In this document: positions 48,320-56,857 of the stretch, in pieces | Layout: each line of letters opens with the position of its first letter | Position numbering within the stretch: position 1 is the stretch's first letter | From: Leucobacter luti | GTDB taxonomy: Bacteria > Actinomycetota > Actinomycetes > Actinomycetales > Microbacteriaceae | Assembly: GCF_004217175.1 (NCBI RefSeq) | Contig: NZ_SHKI01000003.1 | Location: 496,697-560,696 of the forward strand | Length of the DNA stretch: 64,000 nucleotides | Direction: 5' to 3' | Translations under genes and position numbers: made by a program | Notes under the pieces: generated by a model | What the model was told of the DNA's origin: nothing | The model's input: only the letters and a program-made list of their open reading frames with translations | Database searches by the model: none

Positions 48320-49258
48320 ATGACGCAATCAGTTACGCAGACGATGTCTGTGTCACTTAAGCAGGGAAAAACCCGCAGCTCCGCTGCAGGGCTGCGGAGA
48401 GCATTGAGACCGATCTACCGTTTCGTTTTGATCACCCTCGGTGTGCTCGTCGGCTTCTCGCTGCTCTGGGAGGGCTACAAGGCCCTCGGGCAGTGGACCG
48501 GAGACCGGATTCCGTTCACCGGCATTCCGCTTCCGATCTCTTCGAGTGATGCGGCGATGCCGCACATCTCCACGATCGTCGGAGCACTCTTCGCGCCCAC
48601 CTCCGGAGCGAGCAGCACCACACTGCTGAGCTATCTTCTCAACGAGCTCTCCGTCACGCTCCGCGAGTCCGCCATCGGCGTCCTCATCGCCACGGTCGTC
48701 GGCTGCCTGCTCGCCGTGGTGCTGCGAGAGGTGAAGATCATCGAACGGGGCGTGCTGCCGTGGCTGGTGATCTCCCAGACGATCCCCCTGGTCGCCCTCG
48801 CCCCGATCATCGTCGTCTGGATGGGATCCGCAGGTCTCCCGAGCTGGGTGGCGGTCTCCGTCATCGCGGCCTATCTCTCCTTCTTCCCGATCGTCATCAA
48901 CATGATCACCGGCCTGAACAGCCCCGATCCGGTGCAGGTGGAGCTCATGCGATCGGTCTCGGCGTCGCGGATCCAGGTGCTCTGGTGGCTCCGGTTCCCA
49001 GCGTCGCTGCCGTATCTGTTCATCGGCCTGAGGCTCGCAGCGATCTCCTCGGTCGTCGGCGCGATCGTCGGCGAGCTCTCTGCCGGAACGGGCCTCGGCA
49101 TCGGCCGGGCGATCCTCACGGCCGCCTACTACTTCACCAACGCACCCGAGAATCTCTTCGCCGCGGTTCTCGTCGCATCGCTCGGAGGCATTCTCTTCGT
49201 GCAGATCGTCGCATTGATCGAGTTCATTGTATTGAGGAAGAGGAACACGAATGGCTAG
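48320..49258 (+). CDS. ABC transporter permease (nitrate/taurine/THI5-type), first
   Basis: A 312-residue inner-membrane permease of the BPD family with about six transmembrane segments. The ATPase-coupling loop is visible around SVSASRIQVLWWLRFPASLPYLF. ATG at 48320 has GGGAG six bases upstream; longer in-frame sequence was dropped because it runs through the operator. It overlaps the ATPase gene by eight bases. Confidence 0.9.
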   Translation: MTQSVTQTMSVSLKQGKTRSSAAGLRRALRPIYRFVLITLGVLVGFSLLWEGYKALGQWTGDRIPFTGIPLPISSSDAAMPHISTIVGALFAPTSGASSTTLLSYLLNELSVTLRESAIGVLIATVVGCLLAVVLREVKIIERGVLPWLVISQTIPLVALAPIIVVWMGSAGLPSWVAVSVIAAYLSFFPIVINMITGLNSPDPVQVELMRSVSASRIQVLWWLRFPASLPYLFIGLRLAAISSVVGAIVGELSAGTGLGIGRAILTAAYYFTNAPENLFAAVLVASLGGILFVQIVALIEFIVLRKRNTNG

Positions 49259-50039
49259 CGCAATCTCCATCCAGAACGTCAGCAAGACGTTCCACGTGTC
49301 GGGAAAAACGATCCCCGCGCTCTCGAACGTCAGTCTCGACATCGAGCAGGGCGCCTTCGTCTCGCTGCTCGGACCCTCGGGGTGCGGCAAGAGCACCCTG
49401 CTGCGCGTGATCGGCGACCTCCTCGACAGCGACGAGGGGTCGGTGCAGGTTCTCGGCAAGGAAGCCAGGAAGAGCCGGCAGGATCGCGATTACGGCATGG
49501 TATTCCAGCAGCCGGGTCTCATGGACTGGCGCACGATTCAGAAGAACGTCGAACTGCCGATGCAGGTGGCGGGAGTGGGGAAGGCCGAGCGCGCGGCGCG
49601 GGCGAAGGATCTGCTCCAGCTCGTGCGTCTCGAGGGCTTCGAAGGGCATCGGCCGAGGCAGCTCTCGGGAGGAATGCAGCAGCGGGCCGCCATTGCGCGC
49701 GCGCTCTCGTTCGAGCCGAAGATCCTGCTCATGGACGAGCCCCTCGGCGCCCTCGACGAGATGAACCGCGAGCACATGCAGCGAGAGCTGCTCCGCATCT
49801 GGCGGGAGACCGGCACCACCATCGTCTTCGTCACCCACAGCGTGTCGGAAGCGGCGTTCCTCTCCACCGAGGTGGTCGTGATGTCGCCCCGGCCCGGCCG
49901 CATCGCGACGCGCATTCCGATCGACCTCCCCTTCCCGCGCACCGACGAGACGCGCTCGACCGAGAAATTCTACGAGGTCGAGACCCAGGTGCGCGAGGCG
50001 CTCCACGCAGTGCTCGAACCGACGGTTACGGGTGTGTGA
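49251..50039 (+). CDS. ABC transporter ATP-binding protein (SsuB/TauB/ThiZ-like)
   Basis: A 262-residue ATPase with Walker A (LLGPSGCGKSTLL), Q-loop (MVFQQPGLMDW), signature (LSGGMQQRAAIARAL) and Walker B (ILLMDEPLGALDEM). It sits between two permease genes with overlapping ends on both sides, forming one importer with two different permeases. Confidence 0.92.
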   Translation: MASAISIQNVSKTFHVSGKTIPALSNVSLDIEQGAFVSLLGPSGCGKSTLLRVIGDLLDSDEGSVQVLGKEARKSRQDRDYGMVFQQPGLMDWRTIQKNVELPMQVAGVGKAERAARAKDLLQLVRLEGFEGHRPRQLSGGMQQRAAIARALSFEPKILLMDEPLGALDEMNREHMQRELLRIWRETGTTIVFVTHSVSEAAFLSTEVVVMSPRPGRIATRIPIDLPFPRTDETRSTEKFYEVETQVREALHAVLEPTVTGV

Positions 50040-50857
50040 TGAGCAGCGCAACTCAAGTCATCGGCCTGAGGCCGACCTCGCGCGGCCGCGCGCGTACGGG
50101 AAAGCTCGTCTCCACGATCGCGCCGCCCTTCGTCGTCGGAATCATCGTGCTGCTCGGATGGGAGCTGATCGTTCGGCTGGCCGAGATCCCGCAGTTCATC
50201 CTTCCCGCGCCGAGCGTGATCTTCGCGCGGTTCGTGAGCGATTTCGGCATCATCGTCTCCGCATCCCGGGTGACCGCCATCGCGGTGGTCGGCGGCATTC
50301 TGCTCGGCTCGGTGCTCGCGGTGATCACCGCGTTCATCGTGAGCATCTTCGAGCGCTCCTCCAAGGTCGTGCTCGTGATCGTGTCGGTGATCAGCTGCGC
50401 CCCGATCGTGGCTCTCGCCCCGATCTTCAACGCCTGGTTCGGTGCGACCAACCTCTTCTCGAAGATCGCGATCGCCGCGATCATGGTCTTCTTCCCCGTC
50501 ATGGTGAACACGACGAGCGGCCTGCTCTCGGTGACCCCGCTGCACGCGGAGCTCATGCAGTCGCTCGGCGCGAGCCGCTGGCAGACCCTGCTCTTCGTGC
50601 GGATCCCCGGCGCCCTTCCCTCGCTCGTGGACGGCCTGAAGGTCGGTGCGTCGCTCGCGGTCATCGGCATCATCGTGGCCGAGTACTTCGGCGGCACCGC
50701 GAACGCCCTCGGCGTGATGATCGCGAACTCCGCCGCCATCTCCCAGTTCGCGCTGACGTGGGCGGCGGTCTTCGCCGCGAGTGCGCTCGGCATCCTCGTC
50801 TACCTCGGAGTGCTGCTCCTCGAGCGCCTCATCATCCCCTGGAAATCCTCCCAATGA
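50039..50857 (+). CDS. ABC transporter permease (nitrate/taurine/THI5-type), second
   Basis: A 272-residue BPD-family permease with about six hydrophobic segments and the coupling motif SLGASRWQTLLFVRIPGALPS region. ATG at 50039 overlaps the ATPase stop. Heteromeric permease pairs are usual for riboflavin and hydroxymethylpyrimidine-type importers. Confidence 0.9.
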   Translation: MSSATQVIGLRPTSRGRARTGKLVSTIAPPFVVGIIVLLGWELIVRLAEIPQFILPAPSVIFARFVSDFGIIVSASRVTAIAVVGGILLGSVLAVITAFIVSIFERSSKVVLVIVSVISCAPIVALAPIFNAWFGATNLFSKIAIAAIMVFFPVMVNTTSGLLSVTPLHAELMQSLGASRWQTLLFVRIPGALPSLVDGLKVGASLAVIGIIVAEYFGGTANALGVMIANSAAISQFALTWAAVFAASALGILVYLGVLLLERLIIPWKSSQ

Positions 50858-50904
50858 TTCGACACACACACTCAATGCAGATTCCTCTGCGAAAGGACCC
50901 TCTC

Positions 50905-52062
50905 ATGAAATTCACGAATGGGCTCAGAACGCTCACCACCATGGGCGCGGTTACCGCGCTCGCCATCGGACTCGCCGGCTGCAGCGGCATGTCGGATACG
51001 GGCTCGGGCGGCCAGGCCAATCCCGCCAACGAGAACTGCGAGAGCGTCGACAAGGTCACGGTCGTGCTGCAGTGGCTGACCCAGGCCCAGTTCGCCGGGT
51101 ACTTCGCCGCCGATGACAAGGGCTACTACGCGGATCAGTGCCTCGAAGTCACCATCCAGGAGGGCGGCACGAACGTCGTCCCGAACCAGGTGGTCGCCTC
51201 GGGCAACGCCGAGTTCGGCGTGAGCCTGCTGCCGCGCAGCCTGGCGTCGCGCGAGGAGGGCGCGGACATCAAGCTCATCAGCCAGATCTACCAGAACAAC
51301 AGCTACCTGCAGGTCGCCTGGGCGGATTCCGGGTTCACCGAACTCGCCGACCTCAAGGGCACGACCCTCGGCGCCTGGGGCGGCGGAAACGACCTCACCC
51401 TCCGCGCCGCCCTCGCAGGATCGGGCATCAACATGGACACCGACGTCAATGTGGTGCAGCAGCCGTTCGACATGTCCCTGCTGCTGAACCGCGAGGCGGA
51501 TTCGGTGCAGGCCCTGACCATCAACGAGTACGCGCAGCTGCTCGAGACGGTGAACCCCGAGACCGGTGAGCTCTACACCGAAGACGACTTCACCATGTTC
51601 AACCTGCAGGAGCTCGGCTACAACACCCTCGCCGACGGGGTGTACGCCCAGGGCGCCTGGCTCGAGGACGAGGCGAATCAGGACATCGCGGCCCGGTTCC
51701 TGGCCGCGAGCTACGAAGGCTGGGCCTTCTGCCGCGACAACGCGCAGGAGTGCGTCGACATCGTGCTCCAGCGGGGCAGCGCCCTGAGCGCGACGCACCA
51801 GCTCTGGATGATGAACGAGGTGAACAAGCTGATCTGGATCGACAACGGTACGCCGATCGGCACCGTGAACCCCGATGACTTCGAGCGCACCGTGCAGATC
51901 GCGATCGACGGCGGCACGTTGAAGGCCCCGGCGAGCGAGAGCGACGTGGTCGACAGCTCGGCCCACGACGCCGCGCTCAAGCTGCTCGACGCCACCGGCG
52001 TCGATGTCATCGGAGCAGGGTTCGAGCCGATCGAGGTCACCCTCACCGAGGGCGGCAAGTAG
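50905..52062 (+). CDS. NMT1/THI5-like substrate-binding lipoprotein
   Basis: A 385-residue binding protein with a lipobox (IGLAGCSG, Cys near residue 24). The mature part begins with the THI5/ThiY-like pattern VVLQWLTQAQFAGYFAADDKG, found in binding proteins for pyrimidine or flavin-type ligands. This agrees with a pyrimidine-like substrate for the operon, though ligands in this family vary. ATG at 50905 follows GAAAGGA. It ends the importer operon; a hairpin lies just after the stop. Confidence 0.88.
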   Translation: MKFTNGLRTLTTMGAVTALAIGLAGCSGMSDTGSGGQANPANENCESVDKVTVVLQWLTQAQFAGYFAADDKGYYADQCLEVTIQEGGTNVVPNQVVASGNAEFGVSLLPRSLASREEGADIKLISQIYQNNSYLQVAWADSGFTELADLKGTTLGAWGGGNDLTLRAALAGSGINMDTDVNVVQQPFDMSLLLNREADSVQALTINEYAQLLETVNPETGELYTEDDFTMFNLQELGYNTLADGVYAQGAWLEDEANQDIAARFLAASYEGWAFCRDNAQECVDIVLQRGSALSATHQLWMMNEVNKLIWIDNGTPIGTVNPDDFERTVQIAIDGGTLKAPASESDVVDSSAHDAALKLLDATGVDVIGAGFEPIEVTLTEGGK

Positions 52063-52074
52063 CAGGAAGCGATG

Positions 52075-52106
52075 CGGGTCCTGCAGCCGGTTGGCTGCCG
52101 GACCCG
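52075..52106 (+). terminator. Hairpin between binding-protein and nitrilase genes
   Basis: CGGGTCC pairs with GGACCCG and the inner GCAGCC with GGCTGC around a GGTT loop, with one T-C mismatch. It may end the importer transcript or act as an attenuator before the second amidohydrolase. Confidence 0.6.
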
Positions 52107-52121
52107 GAAGGAGGACGACCC

Positions 52122-52988
52122 ATGAGCGAGCGTCGAGCGTCGACCGGGATCACTGTCGCGTGCGCGCAGATGGATCCCGAGCTCGGAGACATCGAGGGCA
52201 ACATCGATCGCACCGAGCGGGGCATTCGCGAGGCGGCTGCCCGCGGCGCCGAGCTGGTCGTGCTCCCGGAGTGCGCAAGCGGAGGCTGGGCCTTCGCCGA
52301 CAGAGGCGAGTCCGAGCGGGCGGCGCAACCGCTCGTCGGCGGCCCGACGATCACGGCGTGGCAGAAGCTGTCGGCCGAACTCGGCATCTGGGTCTGCGGT
52401 GGGTTCGGAGAATCCACCGCAGACGGCGCCCTCTACAACAGCTCGGTGCTCATCGCCCCGGACGGGGTGAAGAGCCTGTACCGGAAGGTGCACCTCTGGA
52501 ACACCGAGAATCTCGCCTTCGACCCCGGCGACCTCGGCTATCCGGTCGTGGAGACGCCCTTCGGCCGCGTCGGCATGCTCATCTGCTATGACGCCTGGAT
52601 TCCCGAGAGCTTCCGGAGCCTCGCGGTGCGGGGCGCCGATCTCGCACTCGCGCCGAGCGACTGGGTTCCGAACCCCCACCAGCCCGCCGATATGCCGCCG
52701 CTCGCCCACATCATGGTCACCGCAGGTGCGCACAGCAATCAGATGTACGTCGCGGCTTCGAGCCGGTTCGGAGTGGAGCGCGGGCAGGAGTTCATCGGCC
52801 GGAGCGCGATCGCCGATCATACGGGGTGGCTGCTCGCAACGGCCGGCGATGCGGAAGAGGTGATCACCGCGAGCATCGATCCCGTCGGCTCGCGGGAGCA
52901 GCGGCGCAACGATCCGTTCAACCGTCCGCTCGGCGATCGCCGAATCTCCCAGTACGCCCTCGGCGAGGTCGAGACCGGTCTCGCCTGA
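52122..52988 (+). CDS. Nitrilase-superfamily amidohydrolase, second
   Basis: A 288-residue C-N hydrolase with triad Glu50 (VLPECA), Lys122 (YRKVHLW) and Cys155 (LICYDAW). Sequence around the active site differs from the first amidohydrolase, so the substrate probably differs too. A strong GGAAGGAGG precedes the ATG. It sits between two hairpins, partly insulated from the importer operon. A role on an amide or carbamoyl intermediate is likely but unspecified. Confidence 0.87.
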   Translation: MSERRASTGITVACAQMDPELGDIEGNIDRTERGIREAAARGAELVVLPECASGGWAFADRGESERAAQPLVGGPTITAWQKLSAELGIWVCGGFGESTADGALYNSSVLIAPDGVKSLYRKVHLWNTENLAFDPGDLGYPVVETPFGRVGMLICYDAWIPESFRSLAVRGADLALAPSDWVPNPHQPADMPPLAHIMVTAGAHSNQMYVAASSRFGVERGQEFIGRSAIADHTGWLLATAGDAEEVITASIDPVGSREQRRNDPFNRPLGDRRISQYALGEVETGLA

Positions 52989-52994
52989 TCGGCC

Positions 52995-53030
52995 CTCCCG
53001 CCCCGAGCTCTTGCCGCGACGGGGCGGGAG
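52995..53030 (+). terminator. Hairpin terminator after second nitrilase gene
   Basis: CTCCCGCCCCG (52995-53005) pairs perfectly with CGGGGCGGGAG (53020-53030) with a 14-base loop, immediately after the stop codon. Confidence 0.7.
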
Positions 53031-53047
53031 CGGCCAGACTTGAGCGC

Positions 53048-54298
53048 ATGACGAGTGCGAACACACGGGTACCCGGCGACCTCTCCGCCTCCGCGCCGGC
53101 TCGCGCGCTCGCGCCCGACCTCGCGCGGGGGTTCATGCTCCTGCTCATCGCGATCGCCAACGTCTCGACCTATCTCTGGGCGCGCCCGGTGCCGATCTAC
53201 ACGCTTCATCCCCGCGACGGCAGCCCGATCGATACGGCCCTGTCGGCCCTCGCGATCCTCTTCGTCGACGCGCGCGTCTACCCGATGTTCGCGTTCCTGT
53301 TCGGCTATGGAATGGTGCAGTTTGCTCGCTCGCGGCAGGCGAAGGGCGTGCCGCAGCGGAGCATCGACCGCGTGCTGCTCAGACGGCATCTCTGGCTCGT
53401 CGCGTTCGGCTTCGTGCACGCGGCGCTGCTCTTCTCGGGCGATATCCTCGGCGCCTACGGGCTCACCGGCCTCGCGCTCACCGCCCTGCTGTTCTGGCGC
53501 AGCGACCGGGTCGTCGGAATCGTCGCATCGGCGATGCTCGGCCTCGCGGCGCTCGGCACCGTGCTGCTCTCAGGGGCGCTCGCGCTCGCCGCGCTGTTCG
53601 TGCCGGCAGAGTTCCTGGCGAGCGCAGCGACCGACGAGGGGTTCGCCGACGGCGTGCTCGGAGCCGGCATCGAGGATTACGGACGTTCGATGCTCGACCG
53701 CATCGGCTCGTGGCTCATCCAGACGCCCGCAACGGTGCTCATGCTGCTCGTGCCGGCGTGCGTGCTGCTCGGCTGGATCGCGGGAAGGCATCGCTGGCTC
53801 GAGGTCGCCACGAGCCGTCTCGAACTCGGCGCCGCGGCCCTCTGGGGAACCCTCGTCTCCGTCGCCGCAGCGCTTCCTCTCGCGCTCCTCTCGCTCGGCG
53901 CGCTGCCGGAGTCGATGCTGCTCGGCCTCGGCTTCTCGCTCATCTCCTCCCTCGGCGGCGTGGCCGGCGGAATCGCGTATGCCGCACTCTTCGGCCTGCT
54001 CGCGAGGCGGCTCGGAGAGCGGCCGGGCGCGGCCGCGCGCGCGGTTGCTGCGGTCGGCAAGCGCTCGCTGAGCAGCTACCTGCTGCAATCGATCCTGCTC
54101 GCCCCGCTGCTGTCTGCCTGGGGCTTCGGACTGGGGGCGAGGATCGGCACCGCAGCCGCCTTCGCGCTCGCGCTCGGCGCGTGGCTGCTCTCGCTCGTGT
54201 TCGCGGTGCTGCTCGAACGGCGTGGAGCTCGCGGGCCGGCCGAGGTGCTCCTGCGGAAGCTGAGCTACGGGCGGGAGGCCTCGAGCGTACGGCCGTAG
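53048..54298 (+). CDS. DUF418 domain-containing membrane protein
   Basis: A 416-residue membrane protein with about ten hydrophobic segments and the family's N-terminal pattern LARGFMLLLIAIANV and FGYGMVQFA. DUF418 proteins (YeiB-like) have no established function. ATG at 53048 lies directly after the hairpin terminator; the longer frame running back into the nitrilase gene was dropped. Its 3' end overlaps the convergent AraC gene by 34 bases. Confidence 0.8.
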   Translation: MTSANTRVPGDLSASAPARALAPDLARGFMLLLIAIANVSTYLWARPVPIYTLHPRDGSPIDTALSALAILFVDARVYPMFAFLFGYGMVQFARSRQAKGVPQRSIDRVLLRRHLWLVAFGFVHAALLFSGDILGAYGLTGLALTALLFWRSDRVVGIVASAMLGLAALGTVLLSGALALAALFVPAEFLASAATDEGFADGVLGAGIEDYGRSMLDRIGSWLIQTPATVLMLLVPACVLLGWIAGRHRWLEVATSRLELGAAALWGTLVSVAAALPLALLSLGALPESMLLGLGFSLISSLGGVAGGIAYAALFGLLARRLGERPGAAARAVAAVGKRSLSSYLLQSILLAPLLSAWGFGLGARIGTAAAFALALGAWLLSLVFAVLLERRGARGPAEVLLRKLSYGREASSVRP

Positions 54299-55626
54299 AT
54301 TGTCGGCGGTACGCCGAAGGCCGCCCTGAAGGCCCGTGTCAAGGCGGAGGCGTGCGCATAGCCGACGGCGGCTGCGGTCTCGTCGACGCTCGCGCCGGCT
54401 TCGATCATTCTGCGGGCCACCACCATGCGCATGCTCGCCCGCCAGCGCGGGAAGGTGAGGCCCGTCGCGCGCACGAAGGCCTCGCGCAGCTCGGAGACCG
54501 GCACGCCGTGCACCGAGGCCCACTCGTCGATGCCCCTCGCGTCGCCGGGGTGGCGGGTGACCCATTCCCTGACGCTCATCGCCGCTCGCTGCGCCGGGGA
54601 GAGGGAGCGGCGCTGCTTGGGGGAGGACCACCCCCAGGCCGTCTCGGGCTGCGGCCCGGTGATCCTCGACCATGCGTAGCGCTCGCACACCGTGCGGAGC
54701 CGGTCGCGCGCATCCGATTCGCGCAGTCGTCGCAGTTCGGTCCGGGGCGGCTGCGCACCGCCCACCCAGAGATACGGCAGCATCACGGCACCCTCCGAGA
54801 GATCGATGCGCAGGGTGCTCCCACCGGGCAGCCAGGCGGTGTCGCCGCCCGCGAGCCGGCTGGCGTCGCCCTCGATCTCGAGCCGAGCCTCGCCGCAGGC
54901 GATCCAGACGAGGCCCGAGATGCCGTTCCTGCGCGCACCGCTCGACCAGGAATCCGCCCGCAGCTCGTCGAGGGGCAGCCGCAGCGGCGCTCGCGCCGGC
55001 TCGTCGGAGGCGAGCGAGACGATCTGCGTCGGGCTCACTCCGATGTGGTCGCGGCAGGCCGTGCTGAAGCCGCTGTGGCTGTCGAAGCCCACCCGCGCGA
55101 ACACCCCCTGCGAGCTGCGCTCCTCGATCATGATTCGCACGCCCGCCGAGATCCTGGCCTCCCGTCTCAAGCGCGCGAAGGTGCGCCCGGTCTCCGCGCG
55201 GAACGAGCGCTGCAGCGTCCGCTCGCTGACGCGCTCTCGCCGGGCCCACGAGTCGAGGCCGTGACGCAGCCACGGCCGCTCGAGAAGACTCTCGGCGATT
55301 CTCCTGGCGGATCCCCGCTCCGGCATCGGCGGTGCGGCGCGCAGGCAGAGCGATACCGGGGGCTCGTAGCGATCCACGAGCACGTCTGCGATGTCGCCCG
55401 AGGTCGTCTTGGATTCCTCGAAATGCCCGAGACTCCGCTCGAAAGCGCGGAGGATGCGGCGTTCGGATCGCTGCGGCACCTCGATCTCGCGCGTCTCGGC
55501 GAGCAGTTTCGAGCCCTGGGGCGCGTGCTGCAGCACCGGGATGACCACCCCGTGCCCGAACTCCCGCACGAGGTAGGTGGCGCCCTCGGGCACCCAGAGC
55601 GCTCGTTCCGGTGCGAGTTCCACCAC
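54265..55626 (-). CDS. Double AraC-type regulator, 5'-truncated at a recombination junction
   Basis: A 453-residue protein with two AraC-like units in one chain. A cupin-like part precedes HTH 1 (VSERTLQRSFRAETG and GVFARVGFDSHSGFST). A second cupin-like part (RLAGGDTAWLPGGSTLRID) precedes HTH 2 (VPVSELREAFVRATG and AAAVGYAHASALTRAFRAAFG). The GTG at 55626 is the first start in frame. The frame stays open upstream with sequence that still looks like cupin (CLFSYGGTAEILIDD) until about 55686, where it meets a cut recombinase gene. It therefore probably lost its original start. Confidence 0.72.
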   Translation of the reverse strand: MVELAPERALWVPEGATYLVREFGHGVVIPVLQHAPQGSKLLAETREIEVPQRSERRILRAFERSLGHFEESKTTSGDIADVLVDRYEPPVSLCLRAAPPMPERGSARRIAESLLERPWLRHGLDSWARRERVSERTLQRSFRAETGRTFARLRREARISAGVRIMIEERSSQGVFARVGFDSHSGFSTACRDHIGVSPTQIVSLASDEPARAPLRLPLDELRADSWSSGARRNGISGLVWIACGEARLEIEGDASRLAGGDTAWLPGGSTLRIDLSEGAVMLPYLWVGGAQPPRTELRRLRESDARDRLRTVCERYAWSRITGPQPETAWGWSSPKQRRSLSPAQRAAMSVREWVTRHPGDARGIDEWASVHGVPVSELREAFVRATGLTFPRWRASMRMVVARRMIEAGASVDETAAAVGYAHASALTRAFRAAFGVPPTIYGRTLEASRP

Positions 55627-55685
55627 CCGATCGTCGATGAGGATCTCTGCCGTGCCGCCGTACGAGAACAGGCAGACCGCCGTTC

Positions 55686-56432
55686 GCGCTTCGGCGACGG
55701 CACCGTCGTCAACCCCCGGGCGGTGAGTTCACGCAACAGCCCGGCGACCGAGGTCTCGCCCTTGGCGTAGGTCTCGAACGCCCACCGGATCAACGGTGCG
55801 CGCTCGGGATCGACCTCGACCGTTCGAACCTCGCGGCCGTGCTCGTCGGTGCGACGGACGTTGAGGTAGCCGATGGGGGCGCGCATCGGTGTGCCGCCCT
55901 GGGCGACCTTCTGCGTCAGCCCCTTGGTGACCTCGGTAGCGAGGTTCCTGCTGTAGAACTCGGCAATGCTCGACATGATGCCGTGGACGAGCATCCCCGA
56001 GGGGGTTTGGTCGATGGACTCGGTAGCCGACACGAGCGTAACCCCAGCAGCGAGGAGGGCTTCGTGAATTTTCACATCGTCGGCTCGGTTGCGGGCGAGC
56101 CGGTCGAGCTTGTGCACGAGGCAGAACTGCACCCGCGACGCCGCGATGAACGCCAACATCTCTTTCAGTCCGTCACGATCCGCCGAGCGTGCCGATTCCC
56201 CTGCGTCTACGAACTCGCGCACGATTCGCGCGCCCAGCTCGTCGGCCTTGCGCTGGTTGGCTTCACGCTGCGCCGGGATCGAAAAGCCCTCGTCGGTGCC
56301 GCCACGCTCGGCCTGCTCCCGCGTCGAGACACGCAGGTAGGACACGGCCAGCAACACCGGCATGTCGTCTACTCGCTCGTCGGTGACGCCAGAGGATGCG
56401 CGTGTGAGGGTGGGAGCGGTGGTGGTGCTCAT
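55686..56432 (-). pseudogene. Truncated serine recombinase (copy 2)
   Basis: The first about 249 residues of a serine recombinase closely similar to the one at 23145-24851: nucleophile region SYLRVSTREQ (Ser36), VHKLDRLARNRAD and MRAPIGYLNVRRTDE. Similarity stops after TVPSPKR, and the DNA continues into the 5' part of the AraC gene on the same strand in another frame. The whole zinc ribbon and C-terminal half are missing, so integrase function is lost, although the catalytic domain is intact. ATG at 56432 overlaps the small gene upstream. Confidence 0.88.
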
Positions 56433-56749
56433 GCGATGCTCCGTTCGTTCGATGCTTCGGATTCCATTGTGTCTCGCCCGTCTGCGCTGTGGTCGTGAGA
56501 TTCAGCGGTCAGCTCCTCTGGGGGTGGGAGGTCGTAGGGGTCGGGTTCCCCGGCGCGGTGAGCGTCGTAACGGGCTTGGGTGATGTTCAGCACCCACTCC
56601 ACCAGCTTGCGCATATCCGGCTCCGCTCGCCGCACCACCCGTAGCCGCAACTGCCCCGGATCGCCCCTCGCGCCCGTGTCGAGCGCACCCCTGCCCCGCG
56701 CCGCGTGGTGCGGTCGCTCGGCATCGGTGGGTCGGGACGGGTCGCTCAT
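56429..56749 (-). CDS. Small conserved protein upstream of recombinase (copy 2)
   Basis: A 106-residue paralogue of the protein at 24848-25162, sharing EPDMRKLVEWVLNITQARYD and DPYDLP. The start ATG at 56749 (MSDPSRPTDAERP) matches the start deduced for copy 1. It overlaps the truncated recombinase by four bases. Function is unknown. Its retention next to a broken recombinase suggests recent damage or an independent role. Confidence 0.65.
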   Translation of the reverse strand: MSDPSRPTDAERPHHAARGRGALDTGARGDPGQLRLRVVRRAEPDMRKLVEWVLNITQARYDAHRAGEPDPYDLPPPEELTAESHDHSADGRDTMESEASNERSIA

Positions 56750-56772
56750 CTCTATCTCGCGTCGTGGCAGAT

Positions 56773-56809
56773 ACGCCAGTAGATTGCAACCGTACCACGG
56801 ACATGGCGT
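56773..56809. promoter_or_regulatory. Divergent promoter region with inverted ACGCCA/TGGCGT (copy 2)
   Basis: The same arms as in copy 1 (56773-56778 and 56804-56809) with a 25-base spacer. The adjoining GTAACGGCCAGTGTTTGAGA is also nearly the same as copy 1. Confidence 0.45.
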
Positions 56810-56857
56810 AACGGCCAGTGTTTGAGATGAATCGGTGGTTCCACTACGATCAGGGGT

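Noticed and set aside
25960..55690. A second copy of the tRNA-Ala 3' segment (attR) between the two recombinase modules
   Set aside because: Reading around 25.9-26.0 kb and 55.6-55.8 kb I saw no match to the T-arm and acceptor sequence, so no internal att site is claimed.
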